Positions 13,744-22,563 are shown, counted from the first letter of the stretch. The stretch is 64,000 bases of DNA from RHLJ01 sp048058975 (GCA_048058975.1 JBLLNP010000006.1:43748-107747); one strand, 5' to 3'. A program made the numbers and translations. Notes: generated from the sequence alone by a model not told the origin.

Positions 13744-16152
13744 TCAGGTTTGTTGAGATTCTTCTTCCCGTGATTCCTCATTTTCAATGAGATTTTCTTC
13801 CTGTTCTCGTTTAGCAGCTTCGGCTTTTTCCGCTTCTTCTTTTTCTCTTTTCTGATCTTCCGGATATTCAATTCTACTGTGATAAACCCCAACCAAAATA
13901 TTCAAAAAGGTTTCTTTGATGATTTGAAGGTCTCTGAACGTAAGCGGACAATGACTTAACTGTCCTTCCGTAACCCGGTCGTCTACCATTCGGTTTACTA
14001 AACTTTCCAGCTTGTTATAAGTAGGATTTTTCATTGCACGGGATGCTGCCTCAATGCCATCCGCAAGAAGAAGGATTCCGGTTTCTTTGGTTGAAGGAAG
14101 AGGTCCGTCATACCTGAACTGTTCTTCATTCAACATGCCTTTAAGGGTTTCATCTTCTTTGGCTTTTTCAAAAAAGTACCTGATGATGGAGGTTCCATGG
14201 TGAGTTTCAATAAAGTGAATGAGTGTATTTGGAAGCCCGTGTTCTTCCGCCATTTTAACCCCTTCGCTTACATGTGCCTTAATCACCATCGCGCTCATCT
14301 GAGGCTTAAGCTTATCATGTTCATTCACACCACTGGATTGATTCTCGACGAAGTATTCTGGTTTTATCATCTTGCCAATATCATGATATAACGCTCCAAC
14401 ACGACTTAATAAAGGGTTTGCTCCAATTGCAGAAGCTGCCGCTTCCGAAAGATTCGCTACCTGCAAACTGTGGTGGAAAGTGCCCGGCGCTTTATTCATC
14501 AGATCCTTTAGCAGCGGTTGATTGGTATCTCCAAGTTCAAGAAGAGTGAAGTCGGTAGTTACGCCAAACAGTTTTTCAAATAACAGAATAATCGGGTAAG
14601 TAAATAAGATGAATACCGAATTGATGGCGATGAACATCAGGTTACTGGAAACAACTTCCCAACCATCCATCTTGGCAAGGCTGAAAGCCCCCATCGTAAT
14701 TACGTATGTTAGAAATACAATTCCCGGTGTGGTGAAGAAAAACTGAGACCGGTCTTTCACATCCCGAACGGAAAATACTCCCATTGAACAAGCAGCTATC
14801 GTAGAAATAGTGAATTCGAAGTTATAGCCATGTACCAATCCGATTAATGAAGCTAGCGTAACAGAGGCTATGATTCCCACCCTGGAATCAAAAATGATGG
14901 TTAGTATAATCGGAGCGATTGCAACCGGAATGATATACGGATGTGCAACGTCCAGAGAAATGATTGCTGCTGTTGCAATGCTGATTAAACTAAGCGTGAG
15001 GAAAACAAGGAAGAATAACCCATTATGAGAACTGATTTTTCTGCGATACAAGTACAGATACATGAAAAAGACCATGGAGATAACAATCACTAAAATCACT
15101 CCACCGCTAAACCTAAGCCAACGCTCAAATTCGGAAGCATTCAGAGAACGTGCTTCATCAAGACTGGCGAGAATATTGGCGGTTGCTTCATTTACAATAT
15201 CTCCTTTTCGAATAATAACCTGTCCCTGTGCCATAGCTCCTTTAGTTTCAGAAATATTCGCAATGGCCTCATTCAATCGTTCTAACCTTCGTTCTTCACT
15301 GATTTTATAATTCGGAGCAATCACTTTGTTGTAAAGCTCTATACCAAGCCGGGCTAAATCTTCCTGCAACATTCTGTTCAATTGGAACTGGGCGTACTCA
15401 TTGGCGCCCCTTAAATCCCGAACACGAGCAATATTGATAGATTGCTCAGTACTTTGAGATGGATTCAGAACTGTAATTTGCTCTGCTGCGATATTTGCTT
15501 TATTTACATTTACGATTCCCTGACTGAGTAAGTCGTCTATTATAGATTCTAATGTTTGTTTAACCTGAATACCACTAAATCGGTTATCGGGTAAATTCCT
15601 GCTTTTTACATCGTGGTAGCTGATGAGTAAGGTGTTCAACGCGAAATCAGTAAGCCCGATATTTGATTGCTCGTACTCTCGGCTAAAGCGAAGGCTGTCA
15701 TCGAGTACGGTAGGACTGCTGTCATCTTTGGAAGTCTGCCAGTCGTTATACGTTTCAAGAATTGGCTGAAGGGCACGGTACAAAGAATCGAGGCGTGTTT
15801 GAATAGCAATTGATGCACCTGCGTCAACAACAAAAATAGGAGGAAGTTGTTCTTCAAGCGCTTGTTGCTCAGTTGCAATTTCTTCTGCAGTTTTCTTAAG
15901 TGCAAAAGTATAAGGTGCCGTTAAGTCATCAGCTCTCCATGGCTGTCCAACAGTATAATTGAAGGTTGATCGAACTGAAGTGCGGGGTAATGAAAACACA
16001 GAAATCAAAATAAAGCAGAGGAAAATAAATGCTCTCAGGTAAGGATTTCGTTTGAGAGAATACGCTTCCTGCTCTTTTTTCATTTTTTCGCCCAGCAGAG
16101 GAATCATTTCTTTTTTCTTTCTGCTCAGGCCTATTTTTTCGAGTAAACCCAT
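13744..16152 (-). CDS. pgpH: PgpH-type 7TM-HD cyclic-di-AMP phosphodiesterase
   Basis: The 802 residues have an N-terminal TM helix (about 45-60), a long extracytoplasmic 7TMR-HDED domain, a seven-helix membrane region (about 350-540) and a cytoplasmic HD domain with HHSLQVANLSEAAAS and LYHDIGKM near residue 585. The tail is charged and glutamate-rich (REKEEAEKAEAAKREQ). This is the PgpH architecture; those enzymes cleave c-di-AMP to pApA and act in osmotic and cell-wall homeostasis. The substrate is inferred from the family. It lies in one run with xerD. Confidence 0.88.
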   Translation of the reverse strand: MGLLEKIGLSRKKKEMIPLLGEKMKKEQEAYSLKRNPYLRAFIFLCFILISVFSLPRTSVRSTFNYTVGQPWRADDLTAPYTFALKKTAEEIATEQQALEEQLPPIFVVDAGASIAIQTRLDSLYRALQPILETYNDWQTSKDDSSPTVLDDSLRFSREYEQSNIGLTDFALNTLLISYHDVKSRNLPDNRFSGIQVKQTLESIIDDLLSQGIVNVNKANIAAEQITVLNPSQSTEQSINIARVRDLRGANEYAQFQLNRMLQEDLARLGIELYNKVIAPNYKISEERRLERLNEAIANISETKGAMAQGQVIIRKGDIVNEATANILASLDEARSLNASEFERWLRFSGGVILVIVISMVFFMYLYLYRRKISSHNGLFFLVFLTLSLISIATAAIISLDVAHPYIIPVAIAPIILTIIFDSRVGIIASVTLASLIGLVHGYNFEFTISTIAACSMGVFSVRDVKDRSQFFFTTPGIVFLTYVITMGAFSLAKMDGWEVVSSNLMFIAINSVFILFTYPIILLFEKLFGVTTDFTLLELGDTNQPLLKDLMNKAPGTFHHSLQVANLSEAAASAIGANPLLSRVGALYHDIGKMIKPEYFVENQSSGVNEHDKLKPQMSAMVIKAHVSEGVKMAEEHGLPNTLIHFIETHHGTSIIRYFFEKAKEDETLKGMLNEEQFRYDGPLPSTKETGILLLADGIEAASRAMKNPTYNKLESLVNRMVDDRVTEGQLSHCPLTFRDLQIIKETFLNILVGVYHSRIEYPEDQKREKEEAEKAEAAKREQEENLIENEESREEESQQT

Positions 16153-16247
16153 GAAGTACAGCCGTTTTAGATTTAGAAGACAAGTTTACCAACACGCTTC
16201 TAATTTACAAATCTAATATTCGATTAAACAGCGTTCAGGAAAAGAGA

Positions 16248-16964
16248 TTATTTGGAGATATCCTTCATTTGCTGGAGAGTAATCCTCTTCTCGTAATAAG
16301 CTTTACCAACTACAACAGCATCGATGTTTTCCGCATCAAGCTTTCCGAGATCTTCCAGAGAGGAAACACCACCAGATGCAATAAGCCTGATTTGCGGAAA
16401 TTTTGATTTCAATTCCACGTAGAGTTCCAGGTTTGGGCCGCTCAATGTTCCGTCTTTTGAGATATCGGTACAAAGAATTTCCTGAAGTCCGTGATCAATC
16501 ATTCTGGTAACGAAAGAATCTATCGATTCAGAGGCAGTTTCCAGCCAGCCTCCATAGGCTATTTTTCCATCCTTTAAATCCATTCCCAGAATGGCACGGT
16601 CAGGATACTCCTTCAGTAGCTTCAGCCAATCCTGTTCATTTTTTACCGCCATAGAGCTACAAATTACTTTCGAGAGTCCTTGCTCAAGCAAGTATTCAGC
16701 ATCTTCGAAAGTTCTGATTCCCCCACCGGTTTGAACGGAAATTCCAAGTTCTTTAATCACTTGCCTGATGTGGGGAAGGTTTACAAAATATCCTTCTTTG
16801 GCCCCATTCAGATCAACAATATGAATATGTGAAAATCCGGCTTTTTTGAATTCCTGAGCTTGTCCCAAAGGGGATTCATTATATACAGTAACTTCATCAT
16901 AAGCGCCTTTGTGTAATCGTACGCACTGCCCGTTTAGCAGATCTATGGCTGGAATAACTTGCAT
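16248..16964 (-). CDS. hisA: Phosphoribosylformimino-5-aminoimidazole carboxamide ribotide isomerase
   Basis: The 238 residues form a ProFAR isomerase barrel. The catalytic Asp8 is in VIPAIDLLNGQCVRL and the second Asp in the half-barrel repeat CTDISKDGTLSGPN. GGGIRTFEDAEYLL and IASGGVSSLEDL are the two phosphate-binding turns. It catalyses the Amadori rearrangement of ProFAR to PRFAR. It is the last his gene of this operon; the next upstream gene is hisH with a 21-nt gap. The hisF gene that normally follows is missing here. Confidence 0.95.
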   Translation of the reverse strand: MQVIPAIDLLNGQCVRLHKGAYDEVTVYNESPLGQAQEFKKAGFSHIHIVDLNGAKEGYFVNLPHIRQVIKELGISVQTGGGIRTFEDAEYLLEQGLSKVICSSMAVKNEQDWLKLLKEYPDRAILGMDLKDGKIAYGGWLETASESIDSFVTRMIDHGLQEILCTDISKDGTLSGPNLELYVELKSKFPQIRLIASGGVSSLEDLGKLDAENIDAVVVGKAYYEKRITLQQMKDISK

Positions 16965-16985
16965 GAATAGTATCTCTTTTCTCTT

Positions 16986-17582
16986 CTAATTTTGATAAAC
17001 GTAATCCAAAAAATTCTTCAGGATTTTAGCTCCTGTGGTTCCTGATTTCTCAGGATGAAACTGAACACCGAAATAATTGTCTTTAGCAACTACCGCGATA
17101 AATGGATTAATATAGTCGCAACTGGCTACCGAAAATTCGTTCTCAGGAGCATAGTAGCTATGTACGAAATACAAAAATTCGTTCTCTTCAATTCCATTAA
17201 GCAGGGGATGTTTTTCATTTTTTGAAAAAGTATTCCAGCCCATGTGAGGAACTTTTGCTTGGCTTTCATCAAACCTGACTAATGAACCGGGGATTACACC
17301 AAGCCCTTTGGTGTTCCCTTCACTCGATGATTCAAATAATAACTGCATGCCCACACAAATGCCTAAAACAGGTTTTTTAGTCTGTTTCAGCCATTCATCG
17401 ATACCTTTTTCTTTCAGAGATTCCATGGCCGACCATGCGTGGCCAACACCTGGGAAAATAACTCCATCGGCGGTATCCAATTGTTCAGGAGTTTCTGCAA
17501 GAAAATAATCCGCTCCCAGCCTGTCCAAGGCATTAGATACAGAAGCAATGTTCCCGGCTTTATATTTAATAAGTGCTATCAT
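16986..17582 (-). CDS. hisH: Imidazole glycerol phosphate synthase, glutaminase subunit
   Basis: The 198-residue class I amidotransferase has the catalytic Cys in LGICVGMQLLFE and the His/Glu pair in VQFHPEKSGTTG. It supplies ammonia from glutamine to the HisF cyclase. HisF is not encoded in the window, so the partner must be elsewhere. The start abuts the hisB stop with no gap, which suggests translational coupling. Confidence 0.95.
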   Translation of the reverse strand: MIALIKYKAGNIASVSNALDRLGADYFLAETPEQLDTADGVIFPGVGHAWSAMESLKEKGIDEWLKQTKKPVLGICVGMQLLFESSSEGNTKGLGVIPGSLVRFDESQAKVPHMGWNTFSKNEKHPLLNGIEENEFLYFVHSYYAPENEFSVASCDYINPFIAVVAKDNYFGVQFHPEKSGTTGAKILKNFLDYVYQN

Positions 17583-18479
17583 CTAAAGAGCCCCTTTTGA
17601 ACTCGGAATCTGATTTTTTATCCGGGGATTCTTTTCTACAGTGGTTTTCAGCACTCGTGCAAATCCTTTAAAAATAGCTTCAATTTTATGGTGATCGTTT
17701 TCACCTTTAAATTCGATATGAAGAGTGGCTTTCAAATTCATGGCCAGACTGTAAAAGAAGTGCTTTACCATTTCGGTGGGCAAATCTCCTACATATTCCC
17801 TGTTAAATTCGCCTTCAAATACAAGATAAGGACGACCTGAAAGATCCATCGCAACTGTTGCCTGTGCTTCGTCCATAGGTAATATAAATGCGTAGCGTTC
17901 TATGCCTTTTTTATCTCCAAGAGCATGAGTAATAGCTTCTCCCAAAGCTATTGCAACATCTTCGATAGTATGGTGTTCATCCACTTCTAAATCTCCATCA
18001 CAGGTCAAATCCAGATCGACCAGTCCATGCCTGGAAATCTGTTCCAACATGTGATCAAAGAATTTCAGTCCCGTACTGATACTGGACTGCCCGGTACCGT
18101 CAAGATTCAGAGAAACTCTGATGTCAGTTTCATTGGTTTTTCGTTCGATGGAGGCGGTGCGTTTTTGCCCTTTTTTATAGGATTCAGATAGTTCTTTTAA
18201 ATCGTACCCGGAAGCGATCACTTCTTCACCAACCCAAAACTCAAATTTGCCTTCGCTTTTATCGTACTCAACAATGGCTTGTGCTTCATACCTGGTAAGA
18301 TCTGAGAGTAGTTCCTCGTGGGTAAGTAACCGGAGTTGCTGCTTTGTCAGATTGCTCTTGTCAAGAGAAATTAAATACCCATCCTGACTGAGTTCAGTAA
18401 AAAACGGAATAGTACCTTTTTCGAGCACTTTTTTTTGGTCTCCGGTGACTAAGCTTGTTGCTTCAATCCAAAGTTTCAT
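17583..18479 (-). CDS. hisB: Imidazoleglycerol-phosphate dehydratase with vestigial N-terminal HAD-like domain
   Basis: Residues about 108-298 are a complete IGP dehydratase, with the two metal-binding motifs EHHTIEDVA (near 168) and NDHHKIEAIFKGFAR (near 262), and the C-terminal SSKGAL. It converts IGP to imidazole acetol phosphate. Residues 1-105 sit where bifunctional HisB carries a HAD histidinol-phosphatase. The pattern survives faintly (KLWIEATSL for the first strand, LEKGTIPFFTELSQDGYLISL for the next helix-strand). The DxD nucleophile motif is replaced by EAT and the domain is about 60 residues short, so phosphatase activity looks lost. The phosphatase must be supplied elsewhere. Confidence 0.92.
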   Translation of the reverse strand: MKLWIEATSLVTGDQKKVLEKGTIPFFTELSQDGYLISLDKSNLTKQQLRLLTHEELLSDLTRYEAQAIVEYDKSEGKFEFWVGEEVIASGYDLKELSESYKKGQKRTASIERKTNETDIRVSLNLDGTGQSSISTGLKFFDHMLEQISRHGLVDLDLTCDGDLEVDEHHTIEDVAIALGEAITHALGDKKGIERYAFILPMDEAQATVAMDLSGRPYLVFEGEFNREYVGDLPTEMVKHFFYSLAMNLKATLHIEFKGENDHHKIEAIFKGFARVLKTTVEKNPRIKNQIPSSKGAL

Positions 18480-18572
18480 AATGATTGAAATTGAAAAATG
18501 TTATGTATTCGTGATGTTTGAGTTTCAGCATATCGATAATCTCTGACAAACATCAATTTAAAAAGATCTGTC

Positions 18573-18965
18573 ATGAAAATTTTTGCATGGGTACTTCGAC
18601 TCGTAGCAGCGACAATCATGCTGCAAACCTTATTCTTTAAATTCACAGGTGCTCCTGAAAGCATATATATTTTTGAGCAAGTGGGCATGGAACCATTCGG
18701 AAGATATGCATCCGGTATAGCCGAGTTAATTGCTTCTATCCTACTCTTGATTCCCCGCACTACCTGGCTTGGAGCAACACTTGCCCTTGGAGTAATGGCA
18801 GGAGCCATCATGAGCCATCTCACTGTTCTCGGTATTGAAGTACAAGGCGATGGAGGAACTCTGTTTGCATTGGCAATTGTAGTTTTTGTTTCCAGTGCAG
18901 TTCTTTTATTTCTGCATCGAAAAGATATTCCTGTTATTGGTGAGAGGTTTTCCAAAGCAGATTAA
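18573..18965 (+). CDS. DoxX-like membrane protein, antisense within the his operon
   Basis: The 130 residues have four hydrophobic segments (WVLRLVAATIMLQTLFF, ASGIAELIASILLLI, LGATLALGVMAGAIMSHL, LFALAIVVFVSSAVLLFL) and the DoxX-family words FKFTGAPESIYIFEQVGMEPFGRY. DoxX proteins are small quinone- or redox-linked membrane proteins of poorly known function. It is encoded on the plus strand between hisC and hisB, and its 3' end overlaps the 3' end of hisC by 4 nt. Transcription of either side would run antisense to the other, so it may be a late insertion into the operon. Confidence 0.8.
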   Translation: MKIFAWVLRLVAATIMLQTLFFKFTGAPESIYIFEQVGMEPFGRYASGIAELIASILLLIPRTTWLGATLALGVMAGAIMSHLTVLGIEVQGDGGTLFALAIVVFVSSAVLLFLHRKDIPVIGERFSKAD

Positions 18966-20023
18966 TTTTTGAGAACAGTTTCCAGCGCCTGAAAGAAACG
19001 CTCATTTTCTTCCGGAGTTCCAATGGTTAAGCGGAGACAATTTTCACAATGTGGTTCGTTGCCCCGGTAGCGAATCACAACTCCTTGTTCGGCCATCTTC
19101 TTGTATATGTTGATGGCATCATCAATTTTGAAAATCAGGAAATTAGCATCGGTTGGGAATACTTTTTCTATCTGCGGAATAGTTTCCAGTTTGCTAATCA
19201 CCCTATCACGCTCCGACTTAATCTGCTCCACTTTCGCTTTCATTGCGTTGATATAACCAAAGCCCTTTAGCGCAGCTTTTGAAGTGAGTTTATTTACATT
19301 ATAAGGAGCTTTTACTTTCATCATAAAGCTAATTACAGAGGGATCCGCAAGTGCGATTCCCAATCGAATGCCCGCTAAACCGAATGCCTTTGACATAGTT
19401 TGAAGTATGACCAGGTTATTTCGTTTCAGGACTTCCTTTGCGAAACTAGGTTGCTCTGCAAAATCAATATAGGCCTCATCTACAACCACAATTCCATCAA
19501 AACCATCTATAATTGCAAGAATGTCTTTGGGATTAAGACTATTCCCGGATGGATTATTTGGCGAACACAGGAAGATCATTTTGGTTCGCTCAGTCACAGC
19601 TGCCAGAGTCTCCTTTACGCGAATCTGAAAATCTTCTGAAAGCAACACCTGATCTACTTCGATATTATTTATAGCAGCCGAAACTTTATACATGCCATAA
19701 GTAGGCGGTGTAATCAACACCTTATCTTTTCCAGGTTCGCAAAAAATGCGAAATAAAAGGTCGATTGCTTCATCACTGCCAACACCCACAAATACATTTT
19801 GAGGAGTCACTTCCCGGAATTCCGAGATTTTAGTTCGTAGTTCTTCCTGATAGGGCATAGGGTAACGATTCAATTCCAGATCGTCTTCGAAAGGCGCTCC
19901 GAGTGCATTTTCATTTGCGTCCAGAAGAATTCCGGAATCAAAATCGTCCCGAGCACTTCGGTAAGGTTTCAACTCCAGGATATTAGGCCTAACCAGTGAT
20001 GGTATGTCAATTTGTTTTTTCAT
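18962..20023 (-). CDS. hisC: Histidinol-phosphate aminotransferase
   Basis: The 353-residue PLP fold-type I enzyme has the pyridoxal lysine in QTMSKAFGLAGIRLG and neighbours NNPSGN and VVDEAYIDFA. The C-terminal NCLRLTIGTPEENERF is typical of HisC. It transfers an amino group from glutamate to imidazole acetol phosphate. The start overlaps the hisD stop by 4 nt (ATGA). Downstream, the plus-strand doxX-like gene separates it from hisB by 480 nt. Confidence 0.95.
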   Translation of the reverse strand: MKKQIDIPSLVRPNILELKPYRSARDDFDSGILLDANENALGAPFEDDLELNRYPMPYQEELRTKISEFREVTPQNVFVGVGSDEAIDLLFRIFCEPGKDKVLITPPTYGMYKVSAAINNIEVDQVLLSEDFQIRVKETLAAVTERTKMIFLCSPNNPSGNSLNPKDILAIIDGFDGIVVVDEAYIDFAEQPSFAKEVLKRNNLVILQTMSKAFGLAGIRLGIALADPSVISFMMKVKAPYNVNKLTSKAALKGFGYINAMKAKVEQIKSERDRVISKLETIPQIEKVFPTDANFLIFKIDDAINIYKKMAEQGVVIRYRGNEPHCENCLRLTIGTPEENERFFQALETVLKN

Positions 20024-21306
20024 GTTAAATCTTTCAAGCGGATTGTAACCGCATTTTTGTGTGCTTCCAGTCCTTCCAGTTCGGCAAGGATTTCTACCGT
20101 CGGACCAATATTTCTGATCCCTTCTTCCGTCAATGTTTGCATGGTGATAGATTTCTGGAACGAAGCCAGGTTCACTCCGCTGTACATCCGTGCATATCCA
20201 TAAGTTGGAAGGGTATGATTGGTTCCTGAAGCATAATCACCCACACTTTCAGGGGTAAACTGTCCAAAGAATACAGAACCTGCATTTTTGATTTGATCGG
20301 CGTAGTCTTCAGCATCTTTCACATTCACAATCAGGTGTTCGGGAGCATAGATGTTAGAGAAATCAAAAGCATCATTCAGAGAATCTACTATCAAAGAAAA
20401 ACTGTTCTCCAATGCCTTTGATGCCATTTCTTTTCGAGGGAGTTGATTTAGCTGTTTTTCCAATTCTTGTTCCAGTGCCTCAAGATCAAACTGAGAAGTA
20501 GCTACCAAAACCACCTGACTGTCGGCACCGTGCTCTGCCTGTGATAGCAAGTCGGCGGCCACATAAGCAGGATTAGCCTGCTCATCAGCGATAACCAAAA
20601 CTTCAGAAGGCCCTGCAGGCATATCTATGCTGATTTGAGCTTCGCTGTTTTGCAGAATCATTTTTGCAGCAGTTACATACTGGTTACCGGGCCCGAATAT
20701 TTTATCCACTTTGGGAACCGACTCAGTACCAAAAGCCATTGCTGCAACAGCCTGTGCACCTCCTGCAAGAAGTATTTTATTAACCTTTGCCTTTTGAGCT
20801 ATATAAACAATTTCAGGAGCAATACTTCCGTCCTCTCGGGGTGGAGTAGCCAAGACGATCGTCGAACAACCGGCAATCATAGCAGGAATGGCAAGCATCA
20901 TCGCTGTGGAAGGTAAAACCGCAGTACCACCGGGCACATATAATCCCACTCTTTCAATCGGACGAACCACTCTTCGACAAGTAATTCCCGTCATTGTTTC
21001 TACTTCCAGAGGTAGAGTTTTTTGCGCTTCATGGAAGCGGTGAATATTATCGAAAGCGGTATCAATAGCGGTTTTTATCTCTTCCGAAAGAAAAACTGAT
21101 ACCTCGTTAGGCTTGATAGTAACGGACTTTAGTTCGGCTCCTTCAAATTTACTTGTAAGAGCTTTGAGTGCATTATCACCATCTTTTTCAACCTCTTTAA
21201 GAATAGGTTCTACAATTCCAAAAACAGAAGTGAACTCCATTTTGGGCCGTTTAGCAAGCGTATCAATTTCCGGCTGTTTTAATGATGAATACTGGTACGA
21301 TTTCAT
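20020..21306 (-). CDS. hisD: Histidinol dehydrogenase
   Basis: About 428 residues, the family length. Start chosen at the ATG at 21306, because AAGGAGT stands eight bases upstream; the frame could extend to a GTG at 21312. Signature regions are GLYVPGGTAVLPSTAMMLAIPA, VDKIFGPGNQYV, DMPAGPSEVLVIAD and PEHLIVN; the zinc-site residues fall in QAEHGADSQ and the SVGDYASGTNHTLPT region. It oxidises L-histidinol to L-histidine with two NAD. Position in operon: after hisG with an 89-nt gap. Confidence 0.95.
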   Translation of the reverse strand: MKSYQYSSLKQPEIDTLAKRPKMEFTSVFGIVEPILKEVEKDGDNALKALTSKFEGAELKSVTIKPNEVSVFLSEEIKTAIDTAFDNIHRFHEAQKTLPLEVETMTGITCRRVVRPIERVGLYVPGGTAVLPSTAMMLAIPAMIAGCSTIVLATPPREDGSIAPEIVYIAQKAKVNKILLAGGAQAVAAMAFGTESVPKVDKIFGPGNQYVTAAKMILQNSEAQISIDMPAGPSEVLVIADEQANPAYVAADLLSQAEHGADSQVVLVATSQFDLEALEQELEKQLNQLPRKEMASKALENSFSLIVDSLNDAFDFSNIYAPEHLIVNVKDAEDYADQIKNAGSVFFGQFTPESVGDYASGTNHTLPTYGYARMYSGVNLASFQKSITMQTLTEEGIRNIGPTVEILAELEGLEAHKNAVTIRLKDLT

Positions 21307-21395
21307 AAACACACTCCTTGTCTATTGCCTGTGAGCGGAGAACTGTTTTCGATAATTTGAGCTATTTGAATGTTCATTGTTCTTTTATCGATGTT

Positions 21396-22277
21396 CTAAA
21401 GAATCATACTTTCAATGGGGAGCATTACGATATCAGAGGCTCCGGCACTTTTAAGTTCTTCCATTACTTCCCAGAATTTATTAATGGGAATTACAGTGTG
21501 AACGGCTACCATATTACTCTCAGCTAAAGGAACTACCGTTGGGCTTTTCATAGAGGGGATAATGTTTTTGATTTGCTCAACCTTATTCAGCGGAGCATTC
21601 ATCATTATATAGCGGCTCTTTTTAGCTTGTTGATACCCATCAATCCGAATTAGGAATTTTTCAATAAGTTGTTGTTTACCTGGAGATAGCTCCTTGTTAG
21701 TTTGAATGAGTTTAGTCTCAGATTCGAGGATTGTAAACAATTCCTGAAGTCCATTAGCCCGAAGAGTGCCTCCGGTAGAAACAAGGTCAGAAATAGCATC
21801 CGCTACTTCCAATTGAGGAGTGATCTCGACTGCTCCTGAGATTTCTACGATTTTAACTTCAATTTCTTGATCGGCAAAAAACTTATTGGTTAGGTAAGGG
21901 TAACTGGTTGCTATTGTTTTCCCTTCAAAGTCTTTGGCTGTTTGCAATCCTCCGTTTTTAGGAGCTGCAATTGAAAGGCGGCAGTTGCCATAATTTAAGC
22001 CTCTTAGTACAGTTACATCGGCATCTTTTTCGAAGACTTCGTTAGCTCCGACAAAGCCAAGGTCACAGATGCCATCCTGTACATATTCAGGGATATCATC
22101 ATCGCGTAGAAGCAGAAGCTCCACATCAAAATTGCGGGTTTTTACCATCAGGTTACGCTTGTAGTTGTCGAACTCGACCCCAATACCCTGGAGTAAATCG
22201 ATGGTTTTATCGGTTAAACGACCACTTTTTTGGATGGCAATGCGTAAAGAAGTCGAAGAATCTTTCGTTCGGTTCAT
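21396..22277 (-). CDS. hisG: ATP phosphoribosyltransferase (long form)
   Basis: The 293 residues fit the long HisG form with a C-terminal ACT-like regulatory domain (MKSPTVVPL, MVAVHTVIPINKFWEVMEELKSAGASDIVMLPIESM), so no HisZ is needed. The catalytic part has IAIQKSGRLTDKTIDLL, DLGFVGANEV and the PRPP-binding stretch ADAISDLVSTGGTLRANGL. It carries out the first, histidine-inhibited step of the pathway. It is first in the operon, and the His-rich leader frame lies 66 nt upstream, which points to control by histidine supply. Confidence 0.96.
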   Translation of the reverse strand: MNRTKDSSTSLRIAIQKSGRLTDKTIDLLQGIGVEFDNYKRNLMVKTRNFDVELLLLRDDDIPEYVQDGICDLGFVGANEVFEKDADVTVLRGLNYGNCRLSIAAPKNGGLQTAKDFEGKTIATSYPYLTNKFFADQEIEVKIVEISGAVEITPQLEVADAISDLVSTGGTLRANGLQELFTILESETKLIQTNKELSPGKQQLIEKFLIRIDGYQQAKKSRYIMMNAPLNKVEQIKNIIPSMKSPTVVPLAESNMVAVHTVIPINKFWEVMEELKSAGASDIVMLPIESMIL

Positions 22278-22343
22278 TAATCAGTAAGTAAAAAGGGTTA
22301 TAAAATAGATTAGAAAAAAGGGTTGAAAAACAGGTGTGCGGAA

Positions 22344-22418
22344 TTAATGCACGTAATGGTGTCCATGATGGAAACCATGATGAGAATGATGGGCGGTATG
22401 TAATCGATTGTTTTTCAC
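22344..22418 (-). CDS. hisL: His operon leader peptide (24 residues, 10 histidines)
   Basis: Reading leftwards from GTG at 22418, the frame reads VKNNRLHTAHHSHH followed by GFHHGHHYVH and the stop TAA at 22344. Ten of 24 codons are histidine, four pairs among them, which is far from chance. It lies directly before hisG, as leader peptides of transcription attenuators do. Within it the RNA can fold a hairpin at 22378-22356. A promoter box TATATTTG ends five bases before the GTG, so the message may start at or next to the start codon. I see no strong intrinsic terminator, so how stalling is read is open. Confidence 0.85.
   Translation of the reverse strand: MKNNRLHTAHHSHHGFHHGHHYVH
22356..22378 (-). 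promoter_or_regulatory. Hairpin within the His-codon run of the his leader
   Basis: In the transcript, AUGGU and ACCAU pair outside and UCCA pairs with UGGA inside, with one mismatch and a short loop. It overlaps the histidine codon pairs, so a stalled ribosome would hide it. A second possible pairing joins UGAAAAAC at the leader start with GUUUUUCA at about 22336-22321. These are the kind of alternatives an attenuator needs; the assignment is inference. Confidence 0.5.
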
Positions 22419-22422
22419 GGTG

Positions 22423-22430
22423 CAAATATA
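22423..22430 (-). promoter_or_regulatory. Likely his operon promoter, -7 box TATATTTG
   Basis: TATATTTG matches the Bacteroidota TAnnTTTG consensus exactly. It lies five bases before the leader GTG on the coding strand. The -33 element is weak (a T-rich stretch about 18-20 nt upstream). Confidence 0.5.
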
Positions 22431-22563
22431 GGGATTAAACGGTTAGCAGAAAATGATTTTCAAAATATTTATCAAAATGAACCATTGAGCTAAAATCTGC
22501 GTTCGATTATCGTTTAGATTTGGGATCATAATTCTTAGTTTAACTCGAAAAATAACATACTTC

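Noticed and set aside
18476..18955. 159-codon minus-strand frame between hisC and hisB
   Set aside because: It is the shadow of the plus-strand DoxX-like gene, whose helices and motifs are real.
22207..22425. 72-codon minus-strand ORF covering the his leader
   Set aside because: It has no family character, and the alternative frame there carries the His codon run with a promoter and is far better supported.
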